NCBI GenBank assembly: GCA_030587365.1
Contig: JAUQZE010000041.1
Location: forward strand, 37,370-101,369
Direction: 5' to 3'
DNA length: 64,000 nucleotides
Source: Candidatus Freyarchaeota archaeon
GTDB lineage: Archaea; Asgardarchaeota; Jordiarchaeia; Jordiarchaeales; Jordiarchaeaceae
Shown here: in pieces, positions 8,571 through 17,293 of the stretch
How positions within the stretch are numbered: position 1 is the first letter of the stretch
Layout: each line of letters starts with the position of its first letter
Made by a program: the position numbers and the translations under genes
Notes under the pieces: model-generated
The model's database searches: none
Told to the model about the DNA's origin: nothing
The model's input: the letters and a program-made list of their open reading frames with translations, nothing else

Positions 8571-9104
8571 TTACGATGAGGGATTCTTCTTTTGGTAATC
8601 CCTGATTTTTGTTTTACACATTGCCACGGAAACAAGGTTACAATTGAGGTTTTCCACCGGCTCGCCATCGCATTCACAAACGTGTTTGAGCAGTCTTTTA
8701 CTTACGTGAGGGCACGGAGTTTGCGCTAACTTATCAATTATTAAGTCACCCACAATCATATCAATATCCTTGGGCTCCGCATAAAATTTTTCAAACAACT
8801 CACCTTTTTCTCCCACAACCTTCAATATACAATCCTCAATCTTTTCAACAAGCTCCGGCTTCTCCGCCTCGGTTATCAGAATCAGATACCAGTCCTTTTC
8901 CCCCGTAGAAAAAGGCTTAATGTAAGCGTTCATGTCTTGAAAAGAAATATACTTGGGCGCTTCCCCCGTAATCTCCTCCCAGAGCTTCTGAGAGGCTGTG
9001 AAGATCCCCGCAACCAGTTCTGGATCCGCGTCAATAGAACTTATCCTTATGCTTAGTGGGCAAAGTCCGTCATTATTTATTATGTATATGTTGTGTATTA
9101 TCAT
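8571..9104 (-). CDS. Longin/roadblock-like domain protein, copy 2
   Basis: A 177-residue sister of the product of 5825-6382, same orientation, about 75 percent identical by hand count. The sensor-like N-terminus (IHNIYIINNDGLCPLS, ELVAGIFTASQ, WYLILITE) and all C-terminal Cys (PCPHVS, CECDGE, NCNL, MCKTK) are kept. Changes are mostly conservative (I/V, D/E, K/R), suggesting both copies remain under selection. GGGAG stands six bases before the ATG. Its role may be as partner of a Ras-like or Rag-like GTPase. That is inferred from the fold type only. Confidence 0.65.
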   Translation of the reverse strand: MIIHNIYIINNDGLCPLSIRISSIDADPELVAGIFTASQKLWEEITGEAPKYISFQDMNAYIKPFSTGEKDWYLILITEAEKPELVEKIEDCILKVVGEKGELFEKFYAEPKDIDMIVGDLIIDKLAQTPCPHVSKRLLKHVCECDGEPVENLNCNLVSVAMCKTKIRDYQKKNPSS

Positions 9105-9158
9105 AGTACTCTCCCAGTTTTCTTTCTAAGGCCCTAATTTTTTGATTATTTATGCTCC

Positions 9159-9410
9159 CATAGAGAATGCTGATACATTTCTTGAGGAACAATTTCCCTT
9201 CTCCAAGACATTTTAATGTATATCTAATTTATATATTTTATGAATTGGTTGTAATTTTTTTACTACATTTTTGTTGTTTTAATTTCGGTACGACCATTTA
9301 ATAAAAATATTTGACATATTTGTTATTCTAGCAAATTTAACTATAAGTTATATGAATTATTCGAAATTGCGTAATATTCTTAGAGTTAAGGAAACGCCAT
9401 AAGTAATATA
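9159..9410. repeat. Cassette flank, copy 3
   Basis: This copy shares CATAGAGA, CATTTCTTGAGGAA and AATTTCCC with copy 1 (4864-4905). More weakly, it shares CATTTAATAAAAATAT and the AACTATAAGTTATATG stretch with copies 1 and 2. It is the most diverged of the three. A run of ATATAAATTAGATATAC in the minus direction, near 9210-9240, resembles a TATA box for the longin-like gene. Confidence 0.55.
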
Positions 9411-9733
9411 GAAATCAAAACGATTACATCAAAGGCTTGTTAACCGGCAACCGAATTTCTTTATAGTCGACCCTTCAGTTGCTGCCTACGCTTTCTACGG
9501 TTACTTACAGAAATGCGGCAACCACCTCACAACAAAAATTTTATTTAGGGGTGGTTCCTAATTGCCAAATCAAAAGTTATGTGCTGAGAAAGGCGTGAAA
9601 CGATTATAATTTTTAAATAAGGTAAAATAGGGACCTATTATGAAGATTTTTGTCTTCGAATCTTCAGCGGGTTTCCGAAGAGGTTATGTTGAGTATCGTG
9701 TGTAGGGAAATTTAGCAAGAGGTGATTTGTTCG
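9411..9733. other. Intergenic region upstream of gdhA with a coding-like remnant
   Basis: A short frame ending at about 9557 reads VDPSVAAYAFYGYLQKCGNH and looks like protein, but it has no start or context and is probably a remnant. AATTTTTAAATAAGG near 9610-9624 could be the TATA region for gdhA. Nothing else was recognised. Confidence 0.25.
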
Positions 9734-11053
9734 ATGAACGCTAGGGAGCCGTTGGGAACCAAAGAGGAGTTAGACTTTCTTAAAAGACTGAAGTTAGAAT
9801 TTCAAGATGCTATTCAGTTTATCAATAAAGAAGTAGAAGTCGTAGAAAAAGGATTTATACAGTTATTAGAGGGACCTTTCAGGCAATTAATTGTTAGATT
9901 TCCAGTGCAAATGGATGATGGGTCAATAAAGATGTTTACAGGATACAGGGTCCAGCATAGCCGAGTATACGAACCCACTAAGGGAGGTATACGTTTTGCT
10001 CCTGATGTGGATTTGGATCTAATTACTGCCCTTGCATTTGACATGACACTGAAATGTAGAGTTGTTGACCTTCCTTATGGAGGAGCAAAGGGAGGAGTTT
10101 GTTGTGACCCTAAGAAAATGTCGCGAAGAGAGCTTGATAAATTAACAAGAAGATATGCTTTCGAAATTTTTCCCATGATAGGCCCGGATGCCGATGTTCC
10201 CGCACCAGATGTCGGTACTGGCGAGGTAGAGATGGGGATTATTTACGATACTTATAAAATGTTCCACCCAAAATCTCCACATGCTGAGGCTGTCGTGACT
10301 GGGAAACCACTCAATTTAGGGGGCTCTGAGGGCAGAACAGAAGCCACAGCATGTGGCGGGGCATACGTTCTTGAAGAGGCTATTAAACAAGGACACATCA
10401 AAGGATTAAATTCCTTGAAAGATGCTACTGTCGTTATCCATGGATTTGGGAACGCGGGATATTACATCGCAAAAATTCTGAACGAAGAGTATAGATGTAG
10501 AATTATAGGGATCGCTGACTCAAAGGGAGGAATTTATAGTCAAGAGGGATTGAATCCCAAGGATGTACTGAATTATAAAGAAAAAATAAGTGCTAAAAAA
10601 TCTGTGGTGGGATACGATGGACTTCAACAGTTAAACGAAGAACAGCTGTTTACAAGCCCTTGTGATATTTTAATACCCGCTGCGAAAGAGACACAAATTT
10701 TAGGCGCATTTGCCGATGACATAGAAGCAAAAGTGATTTTGGAACTCGCAAATGGGCCTACCACTAATTTCGCCCACGAAATCTTAATCGACAAGAAAAT
10801 CTACGTGATACCCGATATACTTGCAAACGCTGGCGGAGTCACGGTGAGTTACTTCGAATGGCTTCAAAACAAAGCAGGCGAAAGCTGGGAATTAAGCCAA
10901 GTTAAAGAAAAGCTTCGTAAGAAAATGATTACCGCTTACACAAATATATCCAAATTTGCTAAGGACTACAACCTCGATATGAGAAAAGCCGCATTCGCCT
11001 TCGCAATCTTGAAGGCTATAAAAGTTTTACAGAATAGAGGAATCTTTCCCTAA
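9734..11053 (+). CDS. gdhA: Glutamate dehydrogenase (Glu/Leu/Phe/Val family)
   Basis: A 439-residue hexameric-type dehydrogenase that converts glutamate to 2-oxoglutarate and ammonia with NAD(P). Landmarks are KGGIRF (83-88), the catalytic Lys119 in PYGGAKGG, the PAPDVGT loop, and the Rossmann motif GFGNAG in the second half. The ATG at 9734 is seven bases after GGTGAT and is preferred to an in-frame GTG at 9722. It is convergent with an Lrp-type regulator gene 16 bp away, a frequent arrangement for amino-acid-responsive control. Confidence 0.93.
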   Translation: MNAREPLGTKEELDFLKRLKLEFQDAIQFINKEVEVVEKGFIQLLEGPFRQLIVRFPVQMDDGSIKMFTGYRVQHSRVYEPTKGGIRFAPDVDLDLITALAFDMTLKCRVVDLPYGGAKGGVCCDPKKMSRRELDKLTRRYAFEIFPMIGPDADVPAPDVGTGEVEMGIIYDTYKMFHPKSPHAEAVVTGKPLNLGGSEGRTEATACGGAYVLEEAIKQGHIKGLNSLKDATVVIHGFGNAGYYIAKILNEEYRCRIIGIADSKGGIYSQEGLNPKDVLNYKEKISAKKSVVGYDGLQQLNEEQLFTSPCDILIPAAKETQILGAFADDIEAKVILELANGPTTNFAHEILIDKKIYVIPDILANAGGVTVSYFEWLQNKAGESWELSQVKEKLRKKMITAYTNISKFAKDYNLDMRKAAFAFAILKAIKVLQNRGIFP

Positions 11054-11069
11054 CCTTCTAAATTTAAAG

Positions 11070-11636
11070 TTAAATTTTTCCTCTATACAAGTTTGTCGTG
11101 GGGCAGGCTACGCATTTCTCTTCCTTGTATCTATCACAATTTTCACAGTCTACCCCGCATGGCGGTTTTTCATGTTTTTGTGTCGGGGAGAGATTTACAT
11201 CGAGGTAAGAGTCATAGTAGACTTCGCTTATGGGGTAGAAATCTGATCTGCGAACGCCTTTCTGGCTTCTTATTGAGCATTTTCCCATTGATATGCATTC
11301 TAGGGTGCTTTGATCCTCAGCAACTACTAAGGCGACTAAGTTGTACCCACCTATAGATGTGAACATTTTCGCTACTCTGGGGCATTTTTGGAATCTTTCT
11401 ATGATGTTTTTCATGTCTTCTGCAGTTTCGATTTCAAGAAGAACTAGTGCTGGCATGAGTTTTGTCTGGGAAATGTTAAGTAGTGCCGTGATTTTGATTG
11501 CTCCGCTCTTAGTTAGTTTGTCGAGCCTTTTTTTGATGCCCATACTGGTGTAGCCAGTCTTTTTACTTATCTCCTGAAGGGTGGATCTTCCATCAATGCT
11601 TAATTGCTCAACTATTTTTTTATCGAGGTCGTCCAT
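11070..11636 (-). CDS. Lrp/AsnC-type transcription regulator with Cys-rich tail
   Basis: A 188-residue regulator. Residues 1-50 form the winged HTH (LDKKIVEQLSIDGRSTLQEI) and about 60-145 the RAM/AsnC effector domain (MPALVLLEIE ... VRRSDFYPISEVYY). An extra tail has Cys160, 164, 167, 175 and 178 (CGVDCENCDRY, then CVACP), which could bind zinc or an Fe-S cluster. Archaeal Lrp proteins of this kind respond to amino acids or redox state. The convergent glutamate dehydrogenase gene is the obvious candidate target, by inference. Confidence 0.85.
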   Translation of the reverse strand: MDDLDKKIVEQLSIDGRSTLQEISKKTGYTSMGIKKRLDKLTKSGAIKITALLNISQTKLMPALVLLEIETAEDMKNIIERFQKCPRVAKMFTSIGGYNLVALVVAEDQSTLECISMGKCSIRSQKGVRRSDFYPISEVYYDSYLDVNLSPTQKHEKPPCGVDCENCDRYKEEKCVACPTTNLYRGKI

Positions 11637-11707
11637 TTTTCATTCCCGTAGCCTGATTTGTGATTGGAAGCGGGTCAATCTTACACTATTCCTAGAGTGA
11701 AAGGTTT

Positions 11708-12250
11708 TTAGAGTTTTTTAGATAAGTTTTCTACTTCCGCTTCTAACTCCTCAATTTTGTTTCTTAAAAATTCTATTGTTTTTTCATTGTTTAATGCTTG
11801 TAGGGGATTGGAGCAAACTGGACATTTAAACTTGGATTCCGCGGCTTCCTCAAAAGTGAGCTTTGGGCATTCTTTCGTGCCGCAGTGGAAGAAAACATTA
11901 TTTCTTTCATATTCTAATCTCTGCTTTAGCTTCTCTATTGTAAGCAGAGCTTTTTTCCTATAGGCTAGGATACTGGATTTTACTGGTAATAGTTTCCAAA
12001 AGTGTATAAAGTAACTTGTGTTAAGGTCCCGGACTCTGTGATAGGTTGCAATACGAGAATCGTAAAGTTTGTATAAGGTCTTTCTAACTTCGTTAACAGT
12101 CATACCAGTCTTTGATGCGAGTTCTTCGTCAGTAGATTCGTAATCAAAGGTGAGATGTTCTATGACCCTGAGAACATCTTCATCGAATTCTTCTCCAATG
12201 AGTGTTTTGTAGGGTATACTTACGGTTTCTTGTTTGACACTTGAAGTCAT
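11708..12250 (-). CDS. tfe: Transcription factor E alpha subunit (TFIIE-alpha homologue)
   Basis: A 180-residue archaeal basal transcription factor that stabilises the open complex of RNA polymerase with TBP and TFB. The N-terminal winged helix spans about 20-105 and includes DEELASKTGMTVNEVRKTLY. The zinc ribbon uses Cys123, 128, 143 and 146, followed by a C-terminal coiled coil (NKIEELEAEVENLSKKL). This order is exactly that of archaeal TFE-alpha. It is monocistronic. Confidence 0.95.
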   Translation of the reverse strand: MTSSVKQETVSIPYKTLIGEEFDEDVLRVIEHLTFDYESTDEELASKTGMTVNEVRKTLYKLYDSRIATYHRVRDLNTSYFIHFWKLLPVKSSILAYRKKALLTIEKLKQRLEYERNNVFFHCGTKECPKLTFEEAAESKFKCPVCSNPLQALNNEKTIEFLRNKIEELEAEVENLSKKL

Positions 12251-12556
12251 TCTTCCAGTCCCTCCTTTTTTAATACTTTTATTGAAGTGATTTTAAATTT
12301 GTTAGTATACAATTGTAAACACTTCTCTACATAATTTATAAAATAAACTATTTTTATACTTTGTGGTTAAAATATAAACTTTTTTCTTTTTAGTCGGGCG
12401 TAAATTGTATGTCTCAGGTTTAGCAAGTTTTTATTTAATAGTAGCTGAAAGATTGGGGATAGAAGTATAAAATTTTGGCAACTCTTTCGCACTCCCAACT
12501 GATAAGTTTGTTTGTTGGAGGATTAAAAAAGAGGGGGTGGTGTATTTTTCTGTTTT
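12251..12556. other. Intergenic region between acr3 and tfe
   Basis: This holds the tfe promoter side (AT-rich 12280-12400) and the acr3 3' end. Read on the minus strand, the acr3 end is followed by CACCCCCTCTTTTTTAATCC, a C-rich run then T-rich run that could end transcription. No gene was seen. Confidence 0.35.
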
Positions 12557-13711
12557 TCATCGTGTTATTTTCTTGGGAATGGGAGTTATTTCTTTTTTGA
12601 ACAGTTTCTTTTTGAGCCAGAAGGAAACGTTTACCAGGTTTATGAGTACCGGAACCTCTATCAGTGGTCCTATAACTGCAGCGAATGCCTGACCTGAGGC
12701 TATGCCGAAAACTCCTATGCAAACCGCTATTGCCAACTCAAAGTTGTTACTTGCAGCCGTGAAGGATATGGTTGCTGTTTCTTCATAGCTAAACCCTAGA
12801 CGCCAAGACATTATGTAAGACACGAGGAACATTATAACGAAGTATATAAGCAAGGGCATCGCAATTCTCAGGACATCGTAAGGCAGATTAACGATTTTTC
12901 CACCTTGAAGTGAGAACATCACAACTATGGTGAAGAGTAGGCCCACCAAAGCTGTTGGAGCAAGTCTCTTTACAAAGTAGCCATCGTACCACTCCTTTCC
13001 TCTTCTCTTGATCAGAGCGTACCTAGTGATCATACCCGCAAATAGGGGTATGCCTAGATAAATTAGAACACCCTTAGCTATATCAATAATTGATATATTT
13101 ACTACCGCAGCGCCTGTTAGGTTCAGGATCCAGGTGGGTATACCTAGGAGTCTTAGGATCGACATTGATTCTGCAAGCCATGTTGGTGTTCCGGTGAGCC
13201 ATGAGGACAGTACGGTGATAAACAGGTATGCCAGTATGGAGTACATTATCATTTGGAAAACTGAGTTTAAGGCGACCAGAACCGCACAGAGTTCATTGTC
13301 CCCTCTTGCAAGTTGGTTCCAAACAAGAACCATTGCTATGCAACGAGCGAGACCAACAATTATAAGCCCCATCCGGTATTCGGGAAGATCCGGTAGGAAA
13401 ATCCATGCCACTATAAACATTAGTATTGGACCGATAATCCAGTTTTGGACAAGGGAGACTCCGAATGCTTTCTTGGCTCCGAGGAGTCTTGAGAGTTCTT
13501 CGTATTTTACTCTAGCAAGAGGGGGGTACATCATCCATATGAGGCCTATGGCGATGGGTAGTGAGACGGTGTCTAGACTCAGTTCGTTAAGAAATCCAGA
13601 AATCTCGGGAAAAATGGCACCTAGTAAAACGCCTATAGCCATTGCAAGAAAAATCCACAGGGTTAGAAATCTGTTTAGCAGTGAGAGCTTTTCAGCTTGT
13701 TGCCCCGACAT
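12557..13711 (-). CDS. acr3: Acr3-family arsenite efflux permease
   Basis: A 384-residue membrane transporter with about ten hydrophobic helices that exports arsenite (and possibly antimonite) using the membrane potential. Two family hallmarks are legible: the essential Cys124 in GLARCIAMVLVWNQLARGD, and the substrate-path helix FTAASNNFELAIAVCIG near residue 320. N- and C-termini are charged and cytoplasmic in type. It faces away from a radical SAM gene across a 500-bp gap and belongs to an island ending in an ArsR gene at 18532. Confidence 0.93.
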   Translation of the reverse strand: MSGQQAEKLSLLNRFLTLWIFLAMAIGVLLGAIFPEISGFLNELSLDTVSLPIAIGLIWMMYPPLARVKYEELSRLLGAKKAFGVSLVQNWIIGPILMFIVAWIFLPDLPEYRMGLIIVGLARCIAMVLVWNQLARGDNELCAVLVALNSVFQMIMYSILAYLFITVLSSWLTGTPTWLAESMSILRLLGIPTWILNLTGAAVVNISIIDIAKGVLIYLGIPLFAGMITRYALIKRRGKEWYDGYFVKRLAPTALVGLLFTIVVMFSLQGGKIVNLPYDVLRIAMPLLIYFVIMFLVSYIMSWRLGFSYEETATISFTAASNNFELAIAVCIGVFGIASGQAFAAVIGPLIEVPVLINLVNVSFWLKKKLFKKEITPIPKKITR

Positions 13712-14217
13712 AACTGTTTCCTCTCATTTTTTGGAATACTATCGTTATCTCTTTTTGGGCTTATAATTACAGGGTTCAGATTCAGTTTATTTATCGATAA
13801 ATGTAGATATAACTATATTAAGGTAACTTTTTGCGTTACAGTATTTAAATATAGTGATGTTCCTCTTAGCCATGAGATTTTAACCTCAAAGACTTTAATT
13901 TTGGGCTGTAAGAATAAATTGATAGGGGAAGACTTTTGTTGACTCAACCATTTCCTTATCTTCAATCAACATGAAGAATGAAAGATTGAGTTGGAGCGTT
14001 TCAAAATTGCATTTTTGATTTTCCCAAGTCTCTAATTACCTACATTTGTACTTGAAGTCATATCGAAAGTCAAACATTTAAACTTATAAATTTATAACAA
14101 TATATATACAGAGAAAATGTTGAAAACAGAAAAAGATTAACCACTCTAATTCTTTTATATTAAGAATGCCAATCATTGTTGGAGGAGTTCATAACCCAAA
14201 TTTTATAAAAGATTTGA
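13712..14217. other. Divergent promoter region of acr3 and the radical SAM gene
   Basis: A 500-bp AT-rich gap between divergent genes. TTTAAATATAG near 13852-13862 and TATATATACAG near 14101-14111 resemble TATA boxes. TTTTATATTAAG at 14154-14165 is about 60 bp before the radical SAM start. An ArsR operator would be expected here if the island is co-regulated, but no clear palindrome was recognised by eye. Confidence 0.35.
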
Positions 14218-15681
14218 ATGGCAGGAGGTGTAAGGACGAGCGGCATAACCCCTTCGGTAGAGGTTTTAAAATCTACTATTGATAACAGATTTGTGCGTTT
14301 TCTTTTAAGACGGCTAACCAGTAAGTGCAAAAAGGATGGCAAAAGCCGACTGGGTGTCGCTCTAGAGCTCTTCTCAGGCGCGAGAGAGAGGGGTTGTTTC
14401 ACATGCAGCCATGTTGCCCTACCTATTGTTCGCTGGGCCATGGGCAGGGGAGGATCGGCATTTGGTGTTTCAGGAGAGGACATGAAGAACAGATTCAAGG
14501 ATCCTTACTGGTGTACTGGTCTTATAGATGTGATTAAGGGAATCGCAAAGTATGGCATAAAAAAACCATTCGTTCCCGGTGCACCGTTCCTAATCGTGTG
14601 GGATTACACAAACGCCTGCAACCTGAGATGCAAACACTGCTACGCCTCCGCTGGAAAACCCTTACATAACGAGCTGAGTGGGGAAGAAGCACTGAGAGTT
14701 GCTGATGAGCTTGCCGATGCTGGAGTTACCGCTGTTGCCTTTTCGGGGGGAGAACCCTTGATGCGAAAAGACATTTTCAAAACCATAAAGCGTCTGAGAG
14801 ATAACGGAGTCTACCCAGCCGTCGCCTCAAATGGGACTCTCATAACCAAAGAGGTTGCTAAGAAACTCGCGAATTGTGGTGTGGGTTTTGTGCAGATAAG
14901 CCTCGACGGTGCAAATTCCAGTACCCATGACAGTTTTCGTGGTATACCTGGAGCATATGAAGAAACGCTTCTAGGAATAAAGAACTGTGTTGAAAATGAT
15001 TTATTTGTTGAGGCATCAACCACGGCCACAAAGCTGAACTATATGGAGATTCCAAGAATCGCAGACCTATGCGAGGAGCTTGGCGTAGACTGGTACATGG
15101 TTTACAACTTTGTGCCGACGGGTAGAGGACAATTCATTGTAGAAAACGACCTCACCCCAGAAGAGAGAGAAGACCTCCTCAAAACTCTGTGGAAGAGGCT
15201 CCTTAATGGTGGAAAAATGCAGTATCTGTCCACCGCTCCTCAGTTTGCAAGAGTCGCTCTGCAAAATGAAAATGGCTCAGAAAAGAGGATTATACCAGGA
15301 CACTTCTACAATCCTGTTCTTGCGGATCAGCTCCAAAACTTGGGAGATTTTATCGGTGGATGTGGAGCTGGGAGAATGTATGCAGGTCTTGAACCTGATG
15401 GCATGCTTAAGCCATGTGTTTTCCTGCCATTGGAATTGGGAAACCTTAGAAAGCAGAGACTTGAAGAAATATGGGACACCCACCCCATTCTCCAAACCCT
15501 CAGAGACAGAAACCAGCTAAAAGGGAATTGCAGGAACTGCCAGTATAGAGAAATGTGTGGAGGATGCAGAGCTAGAGCCTATGGATACTTCGGTGACATC
15601 ACCGCTCCTGACCCGGGATGCATAAACAACATAGGCGTTTACGAAAAAATCGTAGAAAAAGAAAAAGAGATTAATATTTGA
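14218..15681 (+). CDS. Radical SAM/SPASM domain protein
   Basis: A 487-residue radical SAM enzyme. After a 120-residue N-terminal extension with CFTC (60-63), the SAM-cleaving cluster motif CNLRCKHC covers 134-141, followed by FSGGEPL and the usual TIM-barrel features. The C-terminus is a SPASM/twitch type region (GGCGAGR, LKPCVF, CRNCQYREMCGGCRARA, DPGC) for auxiliary Fe-S clusters. Such enzymes modify peptides or build cofactors (AhbD-like, PqqE-like). The target here is unknown. It lies between an arsenite exporter and a thiol/zinc/lipoyl operon, so a role in metalloid or sulfur chemistry is an inference. The ATG start is the first in frame, without a clear ribosome binding site. Confidence 0.88.
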   Translation: MAGGVRTSGITPSVEVLKSTIDNRFVRFLLRRLTSKCKKDGKSRLGVALELFSGARERGCFTCSHVALPIVRWAMGRGGSAFGVSGEDMKNRFKDPYWCTGLIDVIKGIAKYGIKKPFVPGAPFLIVWDYTNACNLRCKHCYASAGKPLHNELSGEEALRVADELADAGVTAVAFSGGEPLMRKDIFKTIKRLRDNGVYPAVASNGTLITKEVAKKLANCGVGFVQISLDGANSSTHDSFRGIPGAYEETLLGIKNCVENDLFVEASTTATKLNYMEIPRIADLCEELGVDWYMVYNFVPTGRGQFIVENDLTPEEREDLLKTLWKRLLNGGKMQYLSTAPQFARVALQNENGSEKRIIPGHFYNPVLADQLQNLGDFIGGCGAGRMYAGLEPDGMLKPCVFLPLELGNLRKQRLEEIWDTHPILQTLRDRNQLKGNCRNCQYREMCGGCRARAYGYFGDITAPDPGCINNIGVYEKIVEKEKEINI

Positions 15682-16002
15682 ACATATTACTGTATGTCAG
15701 CCTGAGCTTCTCTTTAGGAAGCCACATCTACTTTGTCTTTGAGCTGTATTTTTTGCAAGTTGTTGTGTTTTATGCTCAATTGTTTTCTTTTTTGTTTTTT
15801 TTTTTCAAAACGTGTTTTTGAATATTGGTATATTGTCATAAAGTGATAAATTTATATAGCTCACATAAATTGTATAAATTGCAGAAGATCCGTTCCCTAA
15901 CCTGAATGTAATAAGAGGAAAATCTCCATCGGAAGTAGTAAATTTCAAAAAACAAGAGGTTTGCGCAATTATAAGCACCCATAGCAAAGGTGGATAAAGC
16001 TT
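15682..16002. other. Intergenic region: terminator-like T run and coding-like remnant
   Basis: A run of about 12 T near 15797-15808 follows the radical SAM gene and may end its transcript. From about 15883 an open frame without a normal start codon reads GKSPSEVVNFKKQEVCAIIS and stops at TAA just before the thioredoxin-like gene. It may be a remnant or a missed small protein. Confidence 0.3.
15848..15859 (+). promoter_or_regulatory. TATA-like box upstream of the thiol/DGC/lipoyl operon
   Basis: AAATTTATATAG matches the archaeal TATA consensus and is the only good match in the gap before 16003. It would start a leader of about 125 nt, or serve a small ORF ahead of the operon. Confidence 0.45.
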
Positions 16003-16398
16003 ATGCATGTAGAAGTAATTGGTCCGTATCCTCCGTGCATTCGGTGCCGCAGGATATCCAAATTGTTCAAGGAAATAAAGAGAGAGGATAATGCAAACAT
16101 AGAGTTAACCCATGTTTTTGCGGGATCCGAGGAGGCGGAAAGGTATGGTAAGATTGTTGATACTCATATCTTCCTCGATAGTATTGGAGTCGAAACAGAG
16201 GAGCTTGATGCACTTTTCGAGAAACGTGACTTCAAAGCCATAGATGAATGGCTTAAGCCCTATGTTGAAAGGGCGAAAGAAAAAGGATTAATCTTAACTC
16301 CTGTGATAGTGATGAATGGTAAGGTGAAAACATTCGGAAGAGTTCCTAAGAAAGAGGAGTTAAGGAAAATGGTAAGGGAGGAAATGGGAGCTGACTAA
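16003..16398 (+). CDS. Thioredoxin/glutaredoxin-fold protein with CxxC
   Basis: A 131-residue protein. PYPPCIRCRR places a redox or metal-binding CxxC at Cys12 and Cys15 after the first strand, as in small thioredoxin-fold proteins. LTPVIVMNGKVKTFGRVP (about 96-113) contains the cis-Pro strand and the final strand with the usual G. An insertion of two helices in the middle is larger than in glutaredoxin. First gene of a tight run with two DGC proteins and a lipoyl protein. A role in handing thiols or metal between them is inferred from order. Confidence 0.8.
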   Translation: MHVEVIGPYPPCIRCRRISKLFKEIKREDNANIELTHVFAGSEEAERYGKIVDTHIFLDSIGVETEELDALFEKRDFKAIDEWLKPYVERAKEKGLILTPVIVMNGKVKTFGRVPKKEELRKMVREEMGAD

Positions 16399-16405
16399 AA
16401 AAGTC

Positions 16406-16807
16406 GTGGTTCTGCCATGCAGTGGTGTAGGAAAGGTTTATGGAACGATTGCCCGTGACGCAGCCTACAGGATTATTGAGCAGTTGAGACCGGAGAAAAC
16501 ATTGATTACTTGTTTACCCTTGCTGGTGGTGGGAGAAGAGGATGCTAGGAGGATTGTTCAGGAGAATCCGTGTATCGTTATTAATGGCTGTCCAACAGGG
16601 TGTGCAGAGTTGGCTGTCAAGAACTCTGGTGGGAAAATAGTTCAATCAGTTAATGTTACTAGTTTTCTGAAAGAGAACAGGGAGTTGAAGCCTAGTCAGA
16701 CTGCTATAAGAGATCTTGACTCTAAGGGACAAAGGTTGGCTGAGGTAATAGCCGAAAAAATAGCACAGGAAGTTGATAGGATATTAGACTTGGAAGGAGG
16801 GAGTTGA
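16406..16807 (+). CDS. DGC-domain putative zinc-binding protein, copy 1
   Basis: A 133-residue member of the DGC family (putative zinc-binding, function unknown). PCSG (Cys5), TCLPL (Cys36), PCIVINGCPTGCAE (Cys56, 62, 66) match the family pattern of four conserved Cys, with NGC in place of DGC. It begins with GTG seven bases after the preceding stop; the start is weakly supported because no ATG is near. It is a tandem sister of the next gene, and both end with the same amphipathic helix ending AEKIAQEVDRIL or a close variant. Confidence 0.8.
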   Translation: MVLPCSGVGKVYGTIARDAAYRIIEQLRPEKTLITCLPLLVVGEEDARRIVQENPCIVINGCPTGCAELAVKNSGGKIVQSVNVTSFLKENRELKPSQTAIRDLDSKGQRLAEVIAEKIAQEVDRILDLEGGS

Positions 16808-16811
16808 AGGA

Positions 16812-17240
16812 GTGGTGATTATACCTTTGGTGGGAATAGTTCCTTGCAGTGGTGAGGAAATACCTGAAGGAACAGTTACTAGAATCGCTGCACGCATCGT
16901 TTTGGAAGAGCTAAGACCAACCCGAACCATAACAATCTGCTTACCGCTCTACCTTGCTGGTGGAAAAGAGGATCAGGAATTTGTTACGAAACAACCCACA
17001 ATCGTTGTGGATGGCTGTGAAAGGAGATGCGCTGAAAAGAGTATTAAGAAGTATAACGGAAAAGCGGCTGCGGTGATTCGGATTCCCGATATAATGAAGG
17101 AGTGTAAACTAAAAGCAGGATGTAGAGTGAAGCTGGACGAAGAGGGCGAAAAGCTGGCTCAGAGGGTTGCGGAGAAAATAGCAGAGGAAGTAGACAGAAT
17201 ACTGAGCGAAATGAAACGGAAGAGCAAGGAAGAGGAATAG
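16812..17240 (+). CDS. DGC-domain putative zinc-binding protein, copy 2
   Basis: A 142-residue DGC protein carrying the name motif VVDGCERRCAEK (Cys69, Cys73), with PCSG (Cys12) and ICLPLY (Cys43). Two further Cys near 95-105 (KECKLKAGCRV) are not in copy 1. The GTG start is four bases after the previous stop, behind GGAGGGAGTTGAAGGAG, so the two genes are translated together. The pair may form a heterodimer; that is a guess. The C-terminal MKRKSKEEE tail is charged. Confidence 0.82.
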   Translation: MVIIPLVGIVPCSGEEIPEGTVTRIAARIVLEELRPTRTITICLPLYLAGGKEDQEFVTKQPTIVVDGCERRCAEKSIKKYNGKAAAVIRIPDIMKECKLKAGCRVKLDEEGEKLAQRVAEKIAEEVDRILSEMKRKSKEEE

Positions 17241-17293
17241 AAAGCGGATAAAGCCCGTGGCAAGTTAACCTGCAACTGATTTTGTGGAGGTAG

